Notes under the pieces: model-generated
Seen by the model: only the letters and a program-made list of their open reading frames with translations
Databases searched by the model: none
Told to the model about the DNA's origin: nothing
Translations under genes and position numbers: made by a program
NCBI RefSeq assembly: GCF_001045435.1
Contig: NZ_LFNG01000011.1
Location: 52,091 to 116,090 of the forward strand
DNA length: 64,000 bases
Direction: 5' to 3'
From: Chryseobacterium koreense CCUG 49689
GTDB lineage: Bacteria > Bacteroidota > Bacteroidia > Flavobacteriales > Weeksellaceae
Shown: positions 52,293 to 62,101 of the stretch, piece by piece
How the letters are laid out: every line of letters begins with the position of its first letter
How positions within the stretch are numbered: position 1 is the first letter of the stretch

Positions 52293-54234
52293 GTTCCTCT
52301 TTGCATTCGATATAGATAGAAGTTCCTTTTTTTGGTTCGGATTTGATGTCCATCGTTCCTTTCAGATAATTTACTCTGGACAGCAAACTTTGCATCCCGG
52401 GAGATTTCAAAATAATTTCTTTGTTTTGCTCCATTCCCTTTCCGTTGTCTTCTATGGTAATGAATATATTATGGTTTTCATCGCGAAGAACCTGCACCAA
52501 AATTTGAGTGGCTTCTGCATGTTTTACCGCATTGTTTACCAATTCCTGAATAATTCGGTACAAAATTACTTCGGTTGCATTGCTCATTTTTTCATCAATA
52601 CCGTGAAGTTCGCAATTAATTTTGAACTTTTGATTTTGGGAAAGCGAATCACAATATTCTAAAATTGCCTGTTTCAAGCCAGTTCTCACTAAAGATTCGG
52701 GCATCATGTTGTGTGCAACTCTGCGCATTTCGCTGATGGACTCGTCTAATTTCAACAAAGCCCTATCGAAAGTTATCTTGTTTTCTTCCGATAAAATTAA
52801 ATTTCCTTTCATAGATCCTAATTGTAGTTTTACGCCACTCAGAAGTCCTCCCAAACCGTCGTGAAGGTCTTTTGCGAGGCGGCTTCTCTCTTCTTCCTGA
52901 CCTTTGAGTAGGGATTGTGTGGCGAGTAATTGTTTTTCGGTTTCGAGTTCTGTGATGCGCTGTAGCTGTAGTTTTTTGCGGTGGCTGTAGTTGCGGTAAG
53001 TCAAAAATAAGATAGTGAGTAAGCCAATTACACTACCGAATGCGATATAGTTGAGGATGTTTTTATTTTTGATTTGGGCTTGCTGAAGTTGTATTTGGTT
53101 TTCTTTTTTTTCGGTTTGGTATTTTTTGTCGAGGTTTGCTTCAAAGTCACTTAAATCCTCTTTGTCCAAAATTACCTGTATTGAGTCTGATTTCAATTGA
53201 TATTCCTTTCCTTTTGCATAATTATGTTTAGCAAAATTTATAAGACAGATTAATTTAAATAAGATTTGTTGTCTTTCATTATCATTTTTTGTTAATTCTA
53301 ATCCTTTATTCGCTTCTTTTTCTGCTTCATCAAACTTGTCTGAATATAAGTAATCGTAGGCGATATATTCATTTAAGCGACTCAAATCTGACTTTGCAAA
53401 AGGAGCATTAGGATTTTTTTTTATAAAAAATTGCAACTGGTTTAAGTAATAGTGGAGTTTTGTTTTATTTCCCGTATATACACCATTATTGATCAAATTG
53501 ACCAAAGCTTTAACCTTAGAACGTGCTAAATTATTTTTTTCAGAAATTTTTAATAATTCTAAAAATAAACTTTCTGCTTGTTTTATATTTCCTAATTCCT
53601 GATATGAAACTGCAGTGTTGTTTATGCTGATTGCCAAACCTTTCAAATTATTATATCGTTTTCCGGCATCAATGCCTTTTTTTCCATAAATTATAGATTT
53701 TTGAAAATTGCCTATTTCAAAATAAAGCCGTGAAAGATTTCCGTAGGCAACAGAAAGATTAGCAGTATCTTTTATTTTTTCTGTAAGTTTAATTGCTGAT
53801 TGCGCTGTTCTAACTGCTAAAGTGTCTTTTTTTAGATTCAAATAAATTACAAATAATGACCTTAAAGCTTCGGCTCTTTGAAAATCGTTATTATTTTGTT
53901 CTGCTGTTTTAAGAGCTTTCAAATTATATTTTAATGCTTTGTCAAATTCTTGTGTGGCATGACAAATTTTTAATCCCGAAAAATAATAATCATAGTCATA
54001 TTGGTGAGCGTTTGTTTTGCCAATCAAACTTTTACCCATTTTCAAAAAATACTTCGCCGAATCTATATCGTCTTGAATGTATTCACTTGTAAGCGTGAAA
54101 TATAAGTTAATTTTTGCGCTGTCAGTTTTTGAAGTTTTTATCAGGTTTTTTATACTGTCAGTGTTTATTCGTTTTTGCGCAAACAAACCTGGAAAAAACA
54201 ACACGATAAAAACAAAGGCAGTAATGGTTTTCAT
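52282..54234 (-). CDS. Sensor histidine kinase with periplasmic TPR region
   Basis: 650 aa. Signal peptide (1-19), a helical TPR-like domain to about 380, one transmembrane helix (ILNYIAFGSVIGLLTILFLTYR), then HisKA_3 with the phosphorylated His in RLAKDLHDGLGG and an HATPase with NNAVKHAEA and EDNGKGM. This NarL/DesK-type layout with periplasmic TPRs is common in Bacteroidota. The signal is unknown. Confidence 0.93.
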   Translation of the reverse strand: MKTITAFVFIVLFFPGLFAQKRINTDSIKNLIKTSKTDSAKINLYFTLTSEYIQDDIDSAKYFLKMGKSLIGKTNAHQYDYDYYFSGLKICHATQEFDKALKYNLKALKTAEQNNNDFQRAEALRSLFVIYLNLKKDTLAVRTAQSAIKLTEKIKDTANLSVAYGNLSRLYFEIGNFQKSIIYGKKGIDAGKRYNNLKGLAISINNTAVSYQELGNIKQAESLFLELLKISEKNNLARSKVKALVNLINNGVYTGNKTKLHYYLNQLQFFIKKNPNAPFAKSDLSRLNEYIAYDYLYSDKFDEAEKEANKGLELTKNDNERQQILFKLICLINFAKHNYAKGKEYQLKSDSIQVILDKEDLSDFEANLDKKYQTEKKENQIQLQQAQIKNKNILNYIAFGSVIGLLTILFLTYRNYSHRKKLQLQRITELETEKQLLATQSLLKGQEEERSRLAKDLHDGLGGLLSGVKLQLGSMKGNLILSEENKITFDRALLKLDESISEMRRVAHNMMPESLVRTGLKQAILEYCDSLSQNQKFKINCELHGIDEKMSNATEVILYRIIQELVNNAVKHAEATQILVQVLRDENHNIFITIEDNGKGMEQNKEIILKSPGMQSLLSRVNYLKGTMDIKSEPKKGTSIYIECKEEHDG

Positions 54235-54400
54235 AATACAAAATTAGTTCTTGGTTTTTAGAATTTGCCTCCCCATAAAATGGGATTTTGGGGGCATAAA
54301 ATTTCCCTTTTTTCAGGATTGCCTATTGAGAGACAGCAAAATAACTTTGCTTCATCATCACAAAGATAAATAATGAATCATCAATAAAATTCAAAACATC

Positions 54401-56281
54401 ATGAAAACATTTCAATATTTTTTAATGCTTTTATCCTCCTTGTTCTGGGAAATGGCAAGTGCCCAAAATATTACCACCGTGGGATTGGGATACCCGTTTA
54501 CTTACGCCACAGATATTGCGCAGGACACCAGTGGAAACCTCTATATCTGCGACAGTACCGATGATTTGATCATGAAAATAGATTCCCACAACAAAACAAC
54601 CGTAATTTCTGCAGGGAACGGCAAACCCGGTGCAATTGCGCTGGACAGCAACAATAATCTATATGTTGCCTACGACAGTCCGGGAACCAACGGCGGTAAG
54701 GTTTTTAAAATGAATACCGACGGAAGTAATCCGGTATTATTTTCAAGTCCAAATGTGGCCATTACCAAAATGAAGTTCATAGGTATTAATCTATGGTATG
54801 TTTCTCCTGCACTACAAAATAAACTGGGAAGAATAGATATTGCTAATGGCAGTTTAGGTGCTGCAAACCTGCCTACCAACGTTTCCGGTGCCGAAGACTT
54901 TACTTTTGATAATCAGGGCAACAGTTACTATGTGTTTGCAAACAACCCTAAAATTCTAAAAATTAATAATATTTTTACTTCATACTCGGAATCAAACACA
55001 ACCGGAACCAATATAACGTGCATAGACTATTGCCCAAATCTGAATGCATTGGTTGTAGGCGGAATGTCGGACATTGTATTGATGGATACTTCGGGAACTA
55101 TGATTACCCATTATACACTTCCTGTTTATCCTGCCGGTCAATTATTTTTACCTCAAGCAATTTCGGCAAAGGATTATCAAAATGCACATTTTGTATTTTT
55201 TGATACTGATGGGCGATATAGAACCTATGATTTCAGATACCCCGACAATATCTACATAAAAAGAGGCAGCAATTTCAATACACCTATAGGAATTGTGTTC
55301 GATCCTTCTGCATCATTTGAAACCTACTTTGTAAATGATGCAGACGTAAAAACAAGTTATAATGCACTAAAAAAAGTAGTGACCAACTTTTCCGGAATTA
55401 ATATTTCAAATATATACTATACTTCAAATGTCTTGGCGGGAGGTATATCTATGACTCCCAATCACGGAATCTACGTTTCGGACAGAACGACAAACATCGT
55501 AAAAGAAATAAGTAACAGTGGAAGCAATGTAAGTGATGCTATTACAGGAATAAGCTCTATTTACTACGCTGTCAACAATGGACAAAAAGATTATTATTCC
55601 CAAACCAATAATTCTGTTATTTTGAGTAGATATTTCTATTTACCAACATTTTCCTGGATTTATGAATATTGGGGAAGCGGAATTGTAAATGCGCGGGGTT
55701 TTGACTTCGACAGCGCAGGAAATATCTATGTTGCAGATTATGGTGGAAATGCCATAAGAAAAATTGCGCCCAATAATACCACCACAACTATTGGTCCACA
55801 AATAAACAATCCAAGTTCTGTGGCGGTTGATAAAATTCACAATGTAATCTATATTGCCGAAACAGGCAGCAATGCCATAAGAAGAATGGATTTAGACGGA
55901 AACAATTTTATCAACATCGGAAGCAATTTCCTGAATCCGGAAGGCGTTTCTTTAAATAACGACGGAACAAAACTCTTCGTAACAGATACGGGGAACAATG
56001 TGATTAAAATTGTTGATTTATCCTCCTATCTCTCCACTTCAGAGACCACCGCGGAACAGGTAATCAAAATATACCCCAATCCTGCATCCGACTTTATCTA
56101 TTTTTCAGCCCTTAAAAAAATAAAATCTGCAGAAATTTATGACCTCAGCGGCAGACAGTTATATAAAAGTAATTCTGTTGGCGATAAAATCTCTGTAGAA
56201 AACTTGAAGAAAGGAATTTACCTTATAAAAATTACATTAGAAAATGGGAAAAGTCAAACTTCAAAATTTATTAGAAACTGA
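54401..56281 (+). CDS. Secreted NHL-type propeller protein with T9SS sorting domain
   Basis: 626 aa. Signal peptide to about residue 22 (ASAQ). NHL/beta-propeller repeats follow (DIAQDTSGNLYICDSTDDLIMKID, FDFDSAGNIYVADYGGNAIRKI, GVSLNNDGTKLFVTDTGNNVIKIV), and the last about 75 residues are a T9SS tail (IKIYPNPASDFIYF, IYDLSGRQLYKS, SKFIRN). It is divergent from the kinase gene with a 166-nt gap. Confidence 0.88.
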   Translation: MKTFQYFLMLLSSLFWEMASAQNITTVGLGYPFTYATDIAQDTSGNLYICDSTDDLIMKIDSHNKTTVISAGNGKPGAIALDSNNNLYVAYDSPGTNGGKVFKMNTDGSNPVLFSSPNVAITKMKFIGINLWYVSPALQNKLGRIDIANGSLGAANLPTNVSGAEDFTFDNQGNSYYVFANNPKILKINNIFTSYSESNTTGTNITCIDYCPNLNALVVGGMSDIVLMDTSGTMITHYTLPVYPAGQLFLPQAISAKDYQNAHFVFFDTDGRYRTYDFRYPDNIYIKRGSNFNTPIGIVFDPSASFETYFVNDADVKTSYNALKKVVTNFSGINISNIYYTSNVLAGGISMTPNHGIYVSDRTTNIVKEISNSGSNVSDAITGISSIYYAVNNGQKDYYSQTNNSVILSRYFYLPTFSWIYEYWGSGIVNARGFDFDSAGNIYVADYGGNAIRKIAPNNTTTTIGPQINNPSSVAVDKIHNVIYIAETGSNAIRRMDLDGNNFINIGSNFLNPEGVSLNNDGTKLFVTDTGNNVIKIVDLSSYLSTSETTAEQVIKIYPNPASDFIYFSALKKIKSAEIYDLSGRQLYKSNSVGDKISVENLKKGIYLIKITLENGKSQTSKFIRN

Positions 56282-56343
56282 TCTATTTTTAAGTGCTAAA
56301 TAAGAAATTTAAGATAATTTTTAAAACATAAAAATAATATATC

Positions 56344-56982
56344 ATGAAAAAAACATTCATTTTTTTTGCCTTTATTGCCTGTTATTTTATGTACAGCCAA
56401 GGAATTCAGGCATTAGACGGTTCTAATGTTTATTATCGCTACGCTACCGTTTATGATTGGGATTGCTGCTTGATGAGTCCGGGAATTAATGACGGACAAC
56501 CTTACAGTTGGCCTGTAGATGGCCATTTCAAGGTAATGTACGACGATTTTGGACAAGGCACAGTTGTAGAGGCAACAGGAGCTTATGCAACTATTAATCC
56601 TGTAGGTTCCTCCTATAATGTTAGTTTTGGATATTCCTCAAATCCGACCTATAAAAGCCTTAAAGTTGATGCAAACTGTTGCAATGAATTAGGCGATAAG
56701 CTTTATGTACAATTAAGCGAACAGATAATGCTGTCTGTAGATAATATTAATAAAAATTCATTTAAAATATATCCGAATCCGGTTGCTGATTTCATCACCA
56801 TTCAAAACCCTGAAAACTTTAAAATCAATAAAACAGAAATTTTGGACTTGAACGGAAGATTAATTAAAAGTACCACGATAGAAAACACCAAAATTTCTGT
56901 GGAAAACCTCCCAAAAGGAATCTACTACCTGAAAATATCTACTGAAAAATCCGTAGAAAACTTGAAGTTTATCAAAAATTAA
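56344..56982 (+). CDS. Small secreted protein with T9SS sorting domain
   Basis: 212 aa. Signal peptide to about residue 18, an unrecognised 110-residue domain with several Cys (DWDCCLM, DANCCNEL), then the T9SS tail (FKIYPNPVADFITIQNP, ILDLNGRLIKSTT, ENLKFIKN). The tail is nearly identical at DNA level to that of the next gene. Confidence 0.82.
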   Translation: MKKTFIFFAFIACYFMYSQGIQALDGSNVYYRYATVYDWDCCLMSPGINDGQPYSWPVDGHFKVMYDDFGQGTVVEATGAYATINPVGSSYNVSFGYSSNPTYKSLKVDANCCNELGDKLYVQLSEQIMLSVDNINKNSFKIYPNPVADFITIQNPENFKINKTEILDLNGRLIKSTTIENTKISVENLPKGIYYLKISTEKSVENLKFIKN

Positions 56983-56987
56983 ATCCC

Positions 56988-58682
56988 ATGATCATGAAAA
57001 CTCATTTTACCCTTACCGTGTTCATGTTGGCAACCATCATACTGCAAGCACAAAGCTTTCAGTGGGCAACAGGAACAGGAAGCACCAATTTTGATTACGT
57101 AAGTTCTGTAAAAACCGATGCCTCTGGAAATGTATATATTACAGGGTTTTTTCAGGGAACTATAGATTTTGATCCCGGGACTGGCACCTATAATCTATCT
57201 TCTAACGGAGCAACTGATGTTTTTGTAGAAAAATTAGATGCTGCCGGTAATTTTCTTTGGGCAAAATCCTTTGGAGGAACCGGTAATGATGAAAGTAATT
57301 TCATGAATTTGGATGCTTCGGGAAACTTATATATTGTTGGTGTTTTTGCAGGGGCAGTAGATTTTGATCCCGGAACAGGCGTAGCAAATCTTACATCAAA
57401 TGGAACCACTGATGCGTTTTTACAAAAACTGGATGCCAACGGTAATTTTATTTGGGTAAAATCACTTGGTGGAAATTCCACAATTCAATATGGAAATGCC
57501 GTTTCCGTAGATTTTTCGGGAAATGTATATACGACCGGATATTTTTATGGCACACTAGATTTTGATCCCGGAACCGGTGTATCCGAACTCACATCAAACG
57601 GAGGCGTAGATGTTTTTATACAGAAATTAGACAACAATGGTAATTTTCTTTGGGCAAAATCTTTTGGAGGATCAGGCAATGAACGTGGAAAATCCATAGC
57701 AATAGATACTTCCGGAAACGTGTTTACAACCGGTTACTATACGGATACTGCAGATTTTGATCCCGGAACCGCGGTTTTTAATCTCACATCAAATTATGGT
57801 TACGACATCTTTGTACAAAAATTAGATCCCAATGGAAACTTTGTTTGGGCAAAATCCTTCGGCTCATCAGTATTGAATGATTATGGAAATTCTGTTGCCA
57901 CAGATGCTTCCGGAAATGTATATACCGGCGGTTATTTTGGCGGAACGGTTGATTTTGATCCAGGTTCAGGCACCTACAGCCTCACAGCAGATGTGTATGA
58001 TGTTTTCATACAAAAAATGGACTCCCAGGGTAATTTTCTTTGGGCGAAATCCTTTGGCGGACCAAACGATGACGAAGGGAATTCTATTGCATTAGATACT
58101 TCGGGAAACGTTTATACTACAGGTTTTTACAGAGGTACTGTAGATTTTGATCCGGGAGCGGGAATTTACAGTCTTACTTCTTCAGGAAACAGTGATGTTT
58201 TTATACAGAAATTAGATTCAGGCGGTAATTTTAAATGGGCAAAATCTTTTGGAGGCTCTGGTAATGATGAAGGACATTCTATTGCTGTAAATACGTTGGG
58301 AGATATTTACACCGCAGGATTATTTTTTAACACTGTAGATTTTGATCCGGATGCGGGAGTCTATACTCTTACTTCTACAGGAAGTGCAGATATTTTTGTG
58401 CAAAAACTGAATGATCCCAGCCAAAATCTCGCTTCATCAGAAAATGCCATAAAATCCAACCTTAGAATTTATCCTAATCCCGCGACAGATTTCCTCAACA
58501 TCCAAAACCCCGGAAATCTTAAAATCTCCAAAGCAGAAATCCTGGACTTGAACGGAAGATTAATTAAAAACACCACGATAGAAAACACCAAAATTTCTGT
58601 GGAAAAACTGCCGAAAGGAATGTATTTTCTAAAAATAATTACGGAAAAAGGCATAGAAAATCTGAAGTTTATCAAAAAATAG
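56988..58682 (+). CDS. Secreted seven-repeat propeller protein with T9SS sorting domain
   Basis: 564 aa (a start two codons later is equally possible). Signal peptide, then seven SBBP-type repeats of about 58 residues with the pattern DxSGNVYTTGxFxGTVDFDPGxG..LTSxGxxDVFIQKLDxxGNFLWAKSFGG spread over residues 25-460; the seventh has FDPD. The tail is LRIYPNPATDFLNIQNP and ILDLNGRLIKNTT. The gene starts 5 nt after the previous stop, so they form one unit. Confidence 0.88.
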   Translation: MIMKTHFTLTVFMLATIILQAQSFQWATGTGSTNFDYVSSVKTDASGNVYITGFFQGTIDFDPGTGTYNLSSNGATDVFVEKLDAAGNFLWAKSFGGTGNDESNFMNLDASGNLYIVGVFAGAVDFDPGTGVANLTSNGTTDAFLQKLDANGNFIWVKSLGGNSTIQYGNAVSVDFSGNVYTTGYFYGTLDFDPGTGVSELTSNGGVDVFIQKLDNNGNFLWAKSFGGSGNERGKSIAIDTSGNVFTTGYYTDTADFDPGTAVFNLTSNYGYDIFVQKLDPNGNFVWAKSFGSSVLNDYGNSVATDASGNVYTGGYFGGTVDFDPGSGTYSLTADVYDVFIQKMDSQGNFLWAKSFGGPNDDEGNSIALDTSGNVYTTGFYRGTVDFDPGAGIYSLTSSGNSDVFIQKLDSGGNFKWAKSFGGSGNDEGHSIAVNTLGDIYTAGLFFNTVDFDPDAGVYTLTSTGSADIFVQKLNDPSQNLASSENAIKSNLRIYPNPATDFLNIQNPGNLKISKAEILDLNGRLIKNTTIENTKISVEKLPKGMYFLKIITEKGIENLKFIKK

Positions 58683-58720
58683 AATTAAAGTTATTTAAAG
58701 TACCTGTAGTGTAATTTATT

Positions 58721-59995
58721 ATGAAAAACTTCATCTTCATTGCATTTTTTTACTCCATTTCTCTTTCTGCCCAAAACTGCAATAAGGGCGATGACCTGTC
58801 GCAGCTTTCGGGCTCAAGTGTAGATGCGGCACATTGTGAATGGCCACAGCAAAAAGCGCACTGGTTTGATGAGCTCAAAACACCGGTTAATAAAGCTGCT
58901 GCGAATAAGACACTCACACAAATTGAAAATCTTGAAAAAGAAAGCCGGAAAAATTATGCAATAAAAGGAGGCATCCTGAAAATGGCTTTCGGCACTCCAT
59001 CTAATGCGAATACCTATTTCGGAAAAAACGGGTTGCTGAGCTATGACCTCAACCAGGGTTTCTACGAATATTTCTGCAATAATAACCAACCCAAAGTAAA
59101 CAGTGAGTACGCCATAGTTTTCAGGGCTTATGTGAACCGTCCTTTTTATGGCATAGAAACCGCATACACCTTTGCAGACGACAATCCCTACTACGAACAG
59201 TACAACCAGTACAACGGAAAATTTATCGCGCTCTGCAATTTCCTGAAATTAAATGAAGAAAAAATAAAACCAAACAGCATCAAAGGCTATTATCAGGACA
59301 TTCCGGAAAGCACCGTGAAATCAGGGAACAGAAGCACCTTCATGACCAGGCACTGGTACTTCACCAAAACGGGGATACAGCCTTTAGTTCCCGTAACACG
59401 CAAACAATACCTGGAAGCTCTTTTGGTTTATTATGACCGAGAAGCAATGGCAACTGCCCAAAAAATCAAAGAAATAGAAACCGAATGCGCCAAAATGATG
59501 AAAGACCCGGTAAAATTTCCGCAACTTTATGAAAACGGAAAGAAAAATTTGGTGGTCAGAAAAGCCAGATTTCCTGATTGGCAGAAAAAAAACGAAGCAA
59601 AAAAAGCGATTGTACAGCAAGCACTGAAAGAAAACTCTGCAGAATGGCTATCGCAACCGGCGGTCGTAAAGCCCCAAAAAGAGATTTTTTACTTTAAAAA
59701 TTACTACGGCTCCGGCTCTAATGAGTATGTGAATGTAGAAGTAGATTATGCCGACTCATTAGCCGATGCGCAAAAAACCGGGGAATTCACTTTCAGCGGA
59801 TTTTGGGACGCAAAAGGCGGGACAAAGCTCTACCAATATAATCCTGACTATTTTAAAGGTTCGGAAACTAATCCCACAAAACCTTATCAGATTGAACTTA
59901 CTTACAGATATATTAACACAATTCTCGGAAAATCATTGGTTGAAAATTTTACAGAGAATTTTGATTTTGAGGGGGTAAGAAAATTATTAGAATAA
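58721..59995 (+). CDS. Hypothetical secreted protein
   Basis: 424 aa. Signal peptide to about residue 18 (LSAQ); Tyr-, Asn- and Lys-rich body without a known family and without a T9SS tail. A motif VKSGNRSTFMTRHWYFTKTG lies mid-protein. Same direction as its neighbours. Confidence 0.7.
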   Translation: MKNFIFIAFFYSISLSAQNCNKGDDLSQLSGSSVDAAHCEWPQQKAHWFDELKTPVNKAAANKTLTQIENLEKESRKNYAIKGGILKMAFGTPSNANTYFGKNGLLSYDLNQGFYEYFCNNNQPKVNSEYAIVFRAYVNRPFYGIETAYTFADDNPYYEQYNQYNGKFIALCNFLKLNEEKIKPNSIKGYYQDIPESTVKSGNRSTFMTRHWYFTKTGIQPLVPVTRKQYLEALLVYYDREAMATAQKIKEIETECAKMMKDPVKFPQLYENGKKNLVVRKARFPDWQKKNEAKKAIVQQALKENSAEWLSQPAVVKPQKEIFYFKNYYGSGSNEYVNVEVDYADSLADAQKTGEFTFSGFWDAKGGTKLYQYNPDYFKGSETNPTKPYQIELTYRYINTILGKSLVENFTENFDFEGVRKLLE

Positions 59996-60098
59996 TCAAA
60001 TATATGGGAACCATTCCAAATGCGAAGGCGATGGAAAAATTTCTTATCTCAACGAAACAACTGCATCAAGCTCGGTAAAACTCCCACCGGGTTTTTAA
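59991..60098 (+). pseudogene. Remnant of a coding sequence end
   Basis: A short open stretch in a different frame from both neighbours reads as a typical protein end (YGNHSKCEGDGKISYLNE, then TTASSSVKLPPGF, stop TAA 60096-60098) but has no start; a stop at 59988-59990 bounds it upstream. It resembles a truncated relic of a neighbour-like gene. Confidence 0.35.
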
Positions 60099-60109
60099 AA
60101 CCATTTACT

Positions 60110-61144
60110 ATGAAAACAACCATTTTATTTTTGCTCATCATCCTTTCCACGGGCTTCACTTTTGCCCAAAAAGAAACTTTTGATTTGGTAAGTTATACAC
60201 CGGTAAAAGGTTGGAAGAAAGAACAAACAGATAAAAGCATTTCTTTTTCCAATATTGAGCAACAGAAGAATACCTTTTGCGTAATCAGTATCTACAAATC
60301 ACTGGAAGGCGGTGCAGACAGCAAAAACAATTTTGATAATTCCTGGCAAAAAATAGTGCAGGAACCACTCGGCGCGGGAAATCCCAAAATGGAAGCACCC
60401 GGAAATGAAAACGGCTGGAATCTTCAGACAGGATCGGCAAAATTCAGTAAAGATGGTTTGGAAGGTATCGCCATATTGGTTACCGCATCATCAGGCAACA
60501 AAATGATGAACCTGCTGGTGCTGCTGAATTCAGATAAGTATATGCCGCAGGTGAATGGGTTTATCAGCTCAATTGAATTAAAGCAAACCGGTAAGAGCGT
60601 AAATGATGGCGTTTCGCAAACGTTCGCCAGCAAAAGCAATTCATCAGTTACCGGATTATGGACCAATTATATTTTGGAAACAACGGGTTACAGTATCAAT
60701 GGTATGCCGCAATACACTGCAGGATACCTTAGAAAAGAATACAACTTTTATCCTGATGGCACTTACCTGTTTCGTAACAAACAATGGCTTACTAAGGCAA
60801 ATAATATTGTATTCATTTACGAAAAGGGGACTTATTCTGTAAACGGCAACCAGATTACCATTACCCCCAAAAACGGGAAATCCGGGTTTTGGACAAAGAC
60901 CTCGAGTTCTAAGGAATGGGGCAAACTGGTGAAATATTCCGATTATAAGTTGGAGAAAACCACTTACAATTTTGAGATAATAGAAGACCCGACCTATGGG
61001 AATAGTATTGTTCTTAAACCGGGAAAACCAACGTTAAGGGACGGCGGCCAATTCAATGCAGCCAATGACCCTTATGAGTTTCGCTACTCGTACAGGACAT
61101 TGGAAACGTCCATCGACAATCCGCCGGGTTTTAGAATTAATTAA
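60110..61144 (+). CDS. Secreted protein with KETFD domain
   Basis: 344 aa. Signal peptide MKTTILFLLIILSTGFTFAQ. An N-terminal domain begins KETFDLVSYTPVKGW and contains QKNTFCVISIYKSLEG and ILVTASSGNKMMNLLVLLNSD; the C-terminal half has YNFYPDGTYLFRNKQWL. No known enzyme motif. The ATG at 60110 gives the signal; the longer frame is unconvincing. Its N-terminus is paralogous to that of the next gene. Confidence 0.75.
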   Translation: MKTTILFLLIILSTGFTFAQKETFDLVSYTPVKGWKKEQTDKSISFSNIEQQKNTFCVISIYKSLEGGADSKNNFDNSWQKIVQEPLGAGNPKMEAPGNENGWNLQTGSAKFSKDGLEGIAILVTASSGNKMMNLLVLLNSDKYMPQVNGFISSIELKQTGKSVNDGVSQTFASKSNSSVTGLWTNYILETTGYSINGMPQYTAGYLRKEYNFYPDGTYLFRNKQWLTKANNIVFIYEKGTYSVNGNQITITPKNGKSGFWTKTSSSKEWGKLVKYSDYKLEKTTYNFEIIEDPTYGNSIVLKPGKPTLRDGGQFNAANDPYEFRYSYRTLETSIDNPPGFRIN

Positions 61145-61169
61145 CCGATTTTTTCAATAAATAATAAAA

Positions 61170-61796
61170 ATGAAATTTTTAGCATTCCTTTTTTTCAGCA
61201 TTCTATTAGGGGGCTGTGCCTTTGCCCAAAAAGAAACCTTTGATATTGTAACCTACAACCCACCTTCCGGTTGGGAAGGGAAGCAAGGAAACGGTAATAT
61301 TTCGTATTCAAAAATTGATGGCGGAAGCTGGGCGCAAATCACCATTTATGAACATCGGAATAGCGAAGGTGATATCAATACCGATTTCGGGGGTTATACA
61401 GTGACAGATTCTTCAGGAAATATTTATCTTACCGGAAATACGTTTTCCGACAGTTATATTGCTACAGCCGGGTCTTATCAGGTAAATTACGGAGGCTCCT
61501 CCGATGCTTTTTTAGTGAAACTTAACAGCAATGGAGTAATGGCAGTAAATAACGCAGATACACTTATAAATTCCATCAAAATTTACCCCAATCCAACAAC
61601 GGATTTTATCCATATTCAAAATCCTGCAAATCAGAAAATCATTAAAGCCGAGGTTTTTGACTCAAATGGAAGATTAATTAAAGTTTCTAAAACAGTTGAT
61701 AACAAAATAGATGTAAAAAATATTGCAAATGGTCTGTATATATTAAAAGTTTCAACGGAGAAAGGTTCTCAAAATCTGAAATTCATTAAAAAGTAA
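61170..61796 (+). CDS. Chimeric secreted protein (KETFD N-terminus, SBBP repeat, T9SS tail)
   Basis: 208 aa. Signal peptide with KETFDIVTYNPPSGWEG, like the previous protein, up to about residue 73 (YEHRNSEGDINTDF). Then an SBBP repeat fragment (GGYTVTDSSGNIYLTGNTFS to DAFLVKLNSNG) as in other proteins here, and a T9SS tail (IKIYPNPTTDFIHIQNP, VFDSNGRLIKVS, NLKFIKK). The joins are in frame, suggesting recombination that deleted the middle of two genes. Confidence 0.75.
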   Translation: MKFLAFLFFSILLGGCAFAQKETFDIVTYNPPSGWEGKQGNGNISYSKIDGGSWAQITIYEHRNSEGDINTDFGGYTVTDSSGNIYLTGNTFSDSYIATAGSYQVNYGGSSDAFLVKLNSNGVMAVNNADTLINSIKIYPNPTTDFIHIQNPANQKIIKAEVFDSNGRLIKVSKTVDNKIDVKNIANGLYILKVSTEKGSQNLKFIKK

Positions 61797-61824
61797 AAAA
61801 CTGATAATCTTCTCTTATAGTGAG

Positions 61825-61855
61825 ATCTCCTGGAAATTTTCAGGAGATTTTTTTT
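61825..61855 (+). terminator. Terminator of the secreted protein cluster
   Basis: ATCTCCTG (61825-61832) pairs with CAGGAGAT (61841-61848), followed by T. The rest of the gap to 62045 shows no gene. Confidence 0.85.
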
Positions 61856-62044
61856 GATTAAATCAGTGCAGTGACACTTCATGTCCTATTGTTTTTTGCG
61901 AACATTATTCTAACGGACATCACACATAAAAATAGTTGCAAAAAATATTGCGAACCTCGGTGAATAAAGACATAAATAAAAATTTTATGAGACAGATTTC
62001 ATAATTTTTTTGGTATAAGAATGTCAAAAAACAAATGGTCAAAC

Positions 62045-62087
62045 AAAAAAACCTGAATTCAAATCGAATTCAGGTTTTTTTATGCTT
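62045..62087. terminator. Shared bidirectional terminator, copy B
   Basis: AACCTGAATTC with GAATTCAGGTT and A/T tracts on both sides, between convergent genes. 42 of 43 bases equal copy A at 51563-51605. Confidence 0.9.
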
Positions 62088-62101
62088 CAAAATTTTATGG
62101 A

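Noticed and set aside
51663..54234. Two-component system as regulator of the nos locus
   Set aside because: It lies 17 kb away with no shared motif; the local Crp/Fnr protein is the better candidate.
61857..62040. Short gene in the last intergenic gap
   Set aside because: Only very short frames; the ATG near 61987 hits a stop after five codons.
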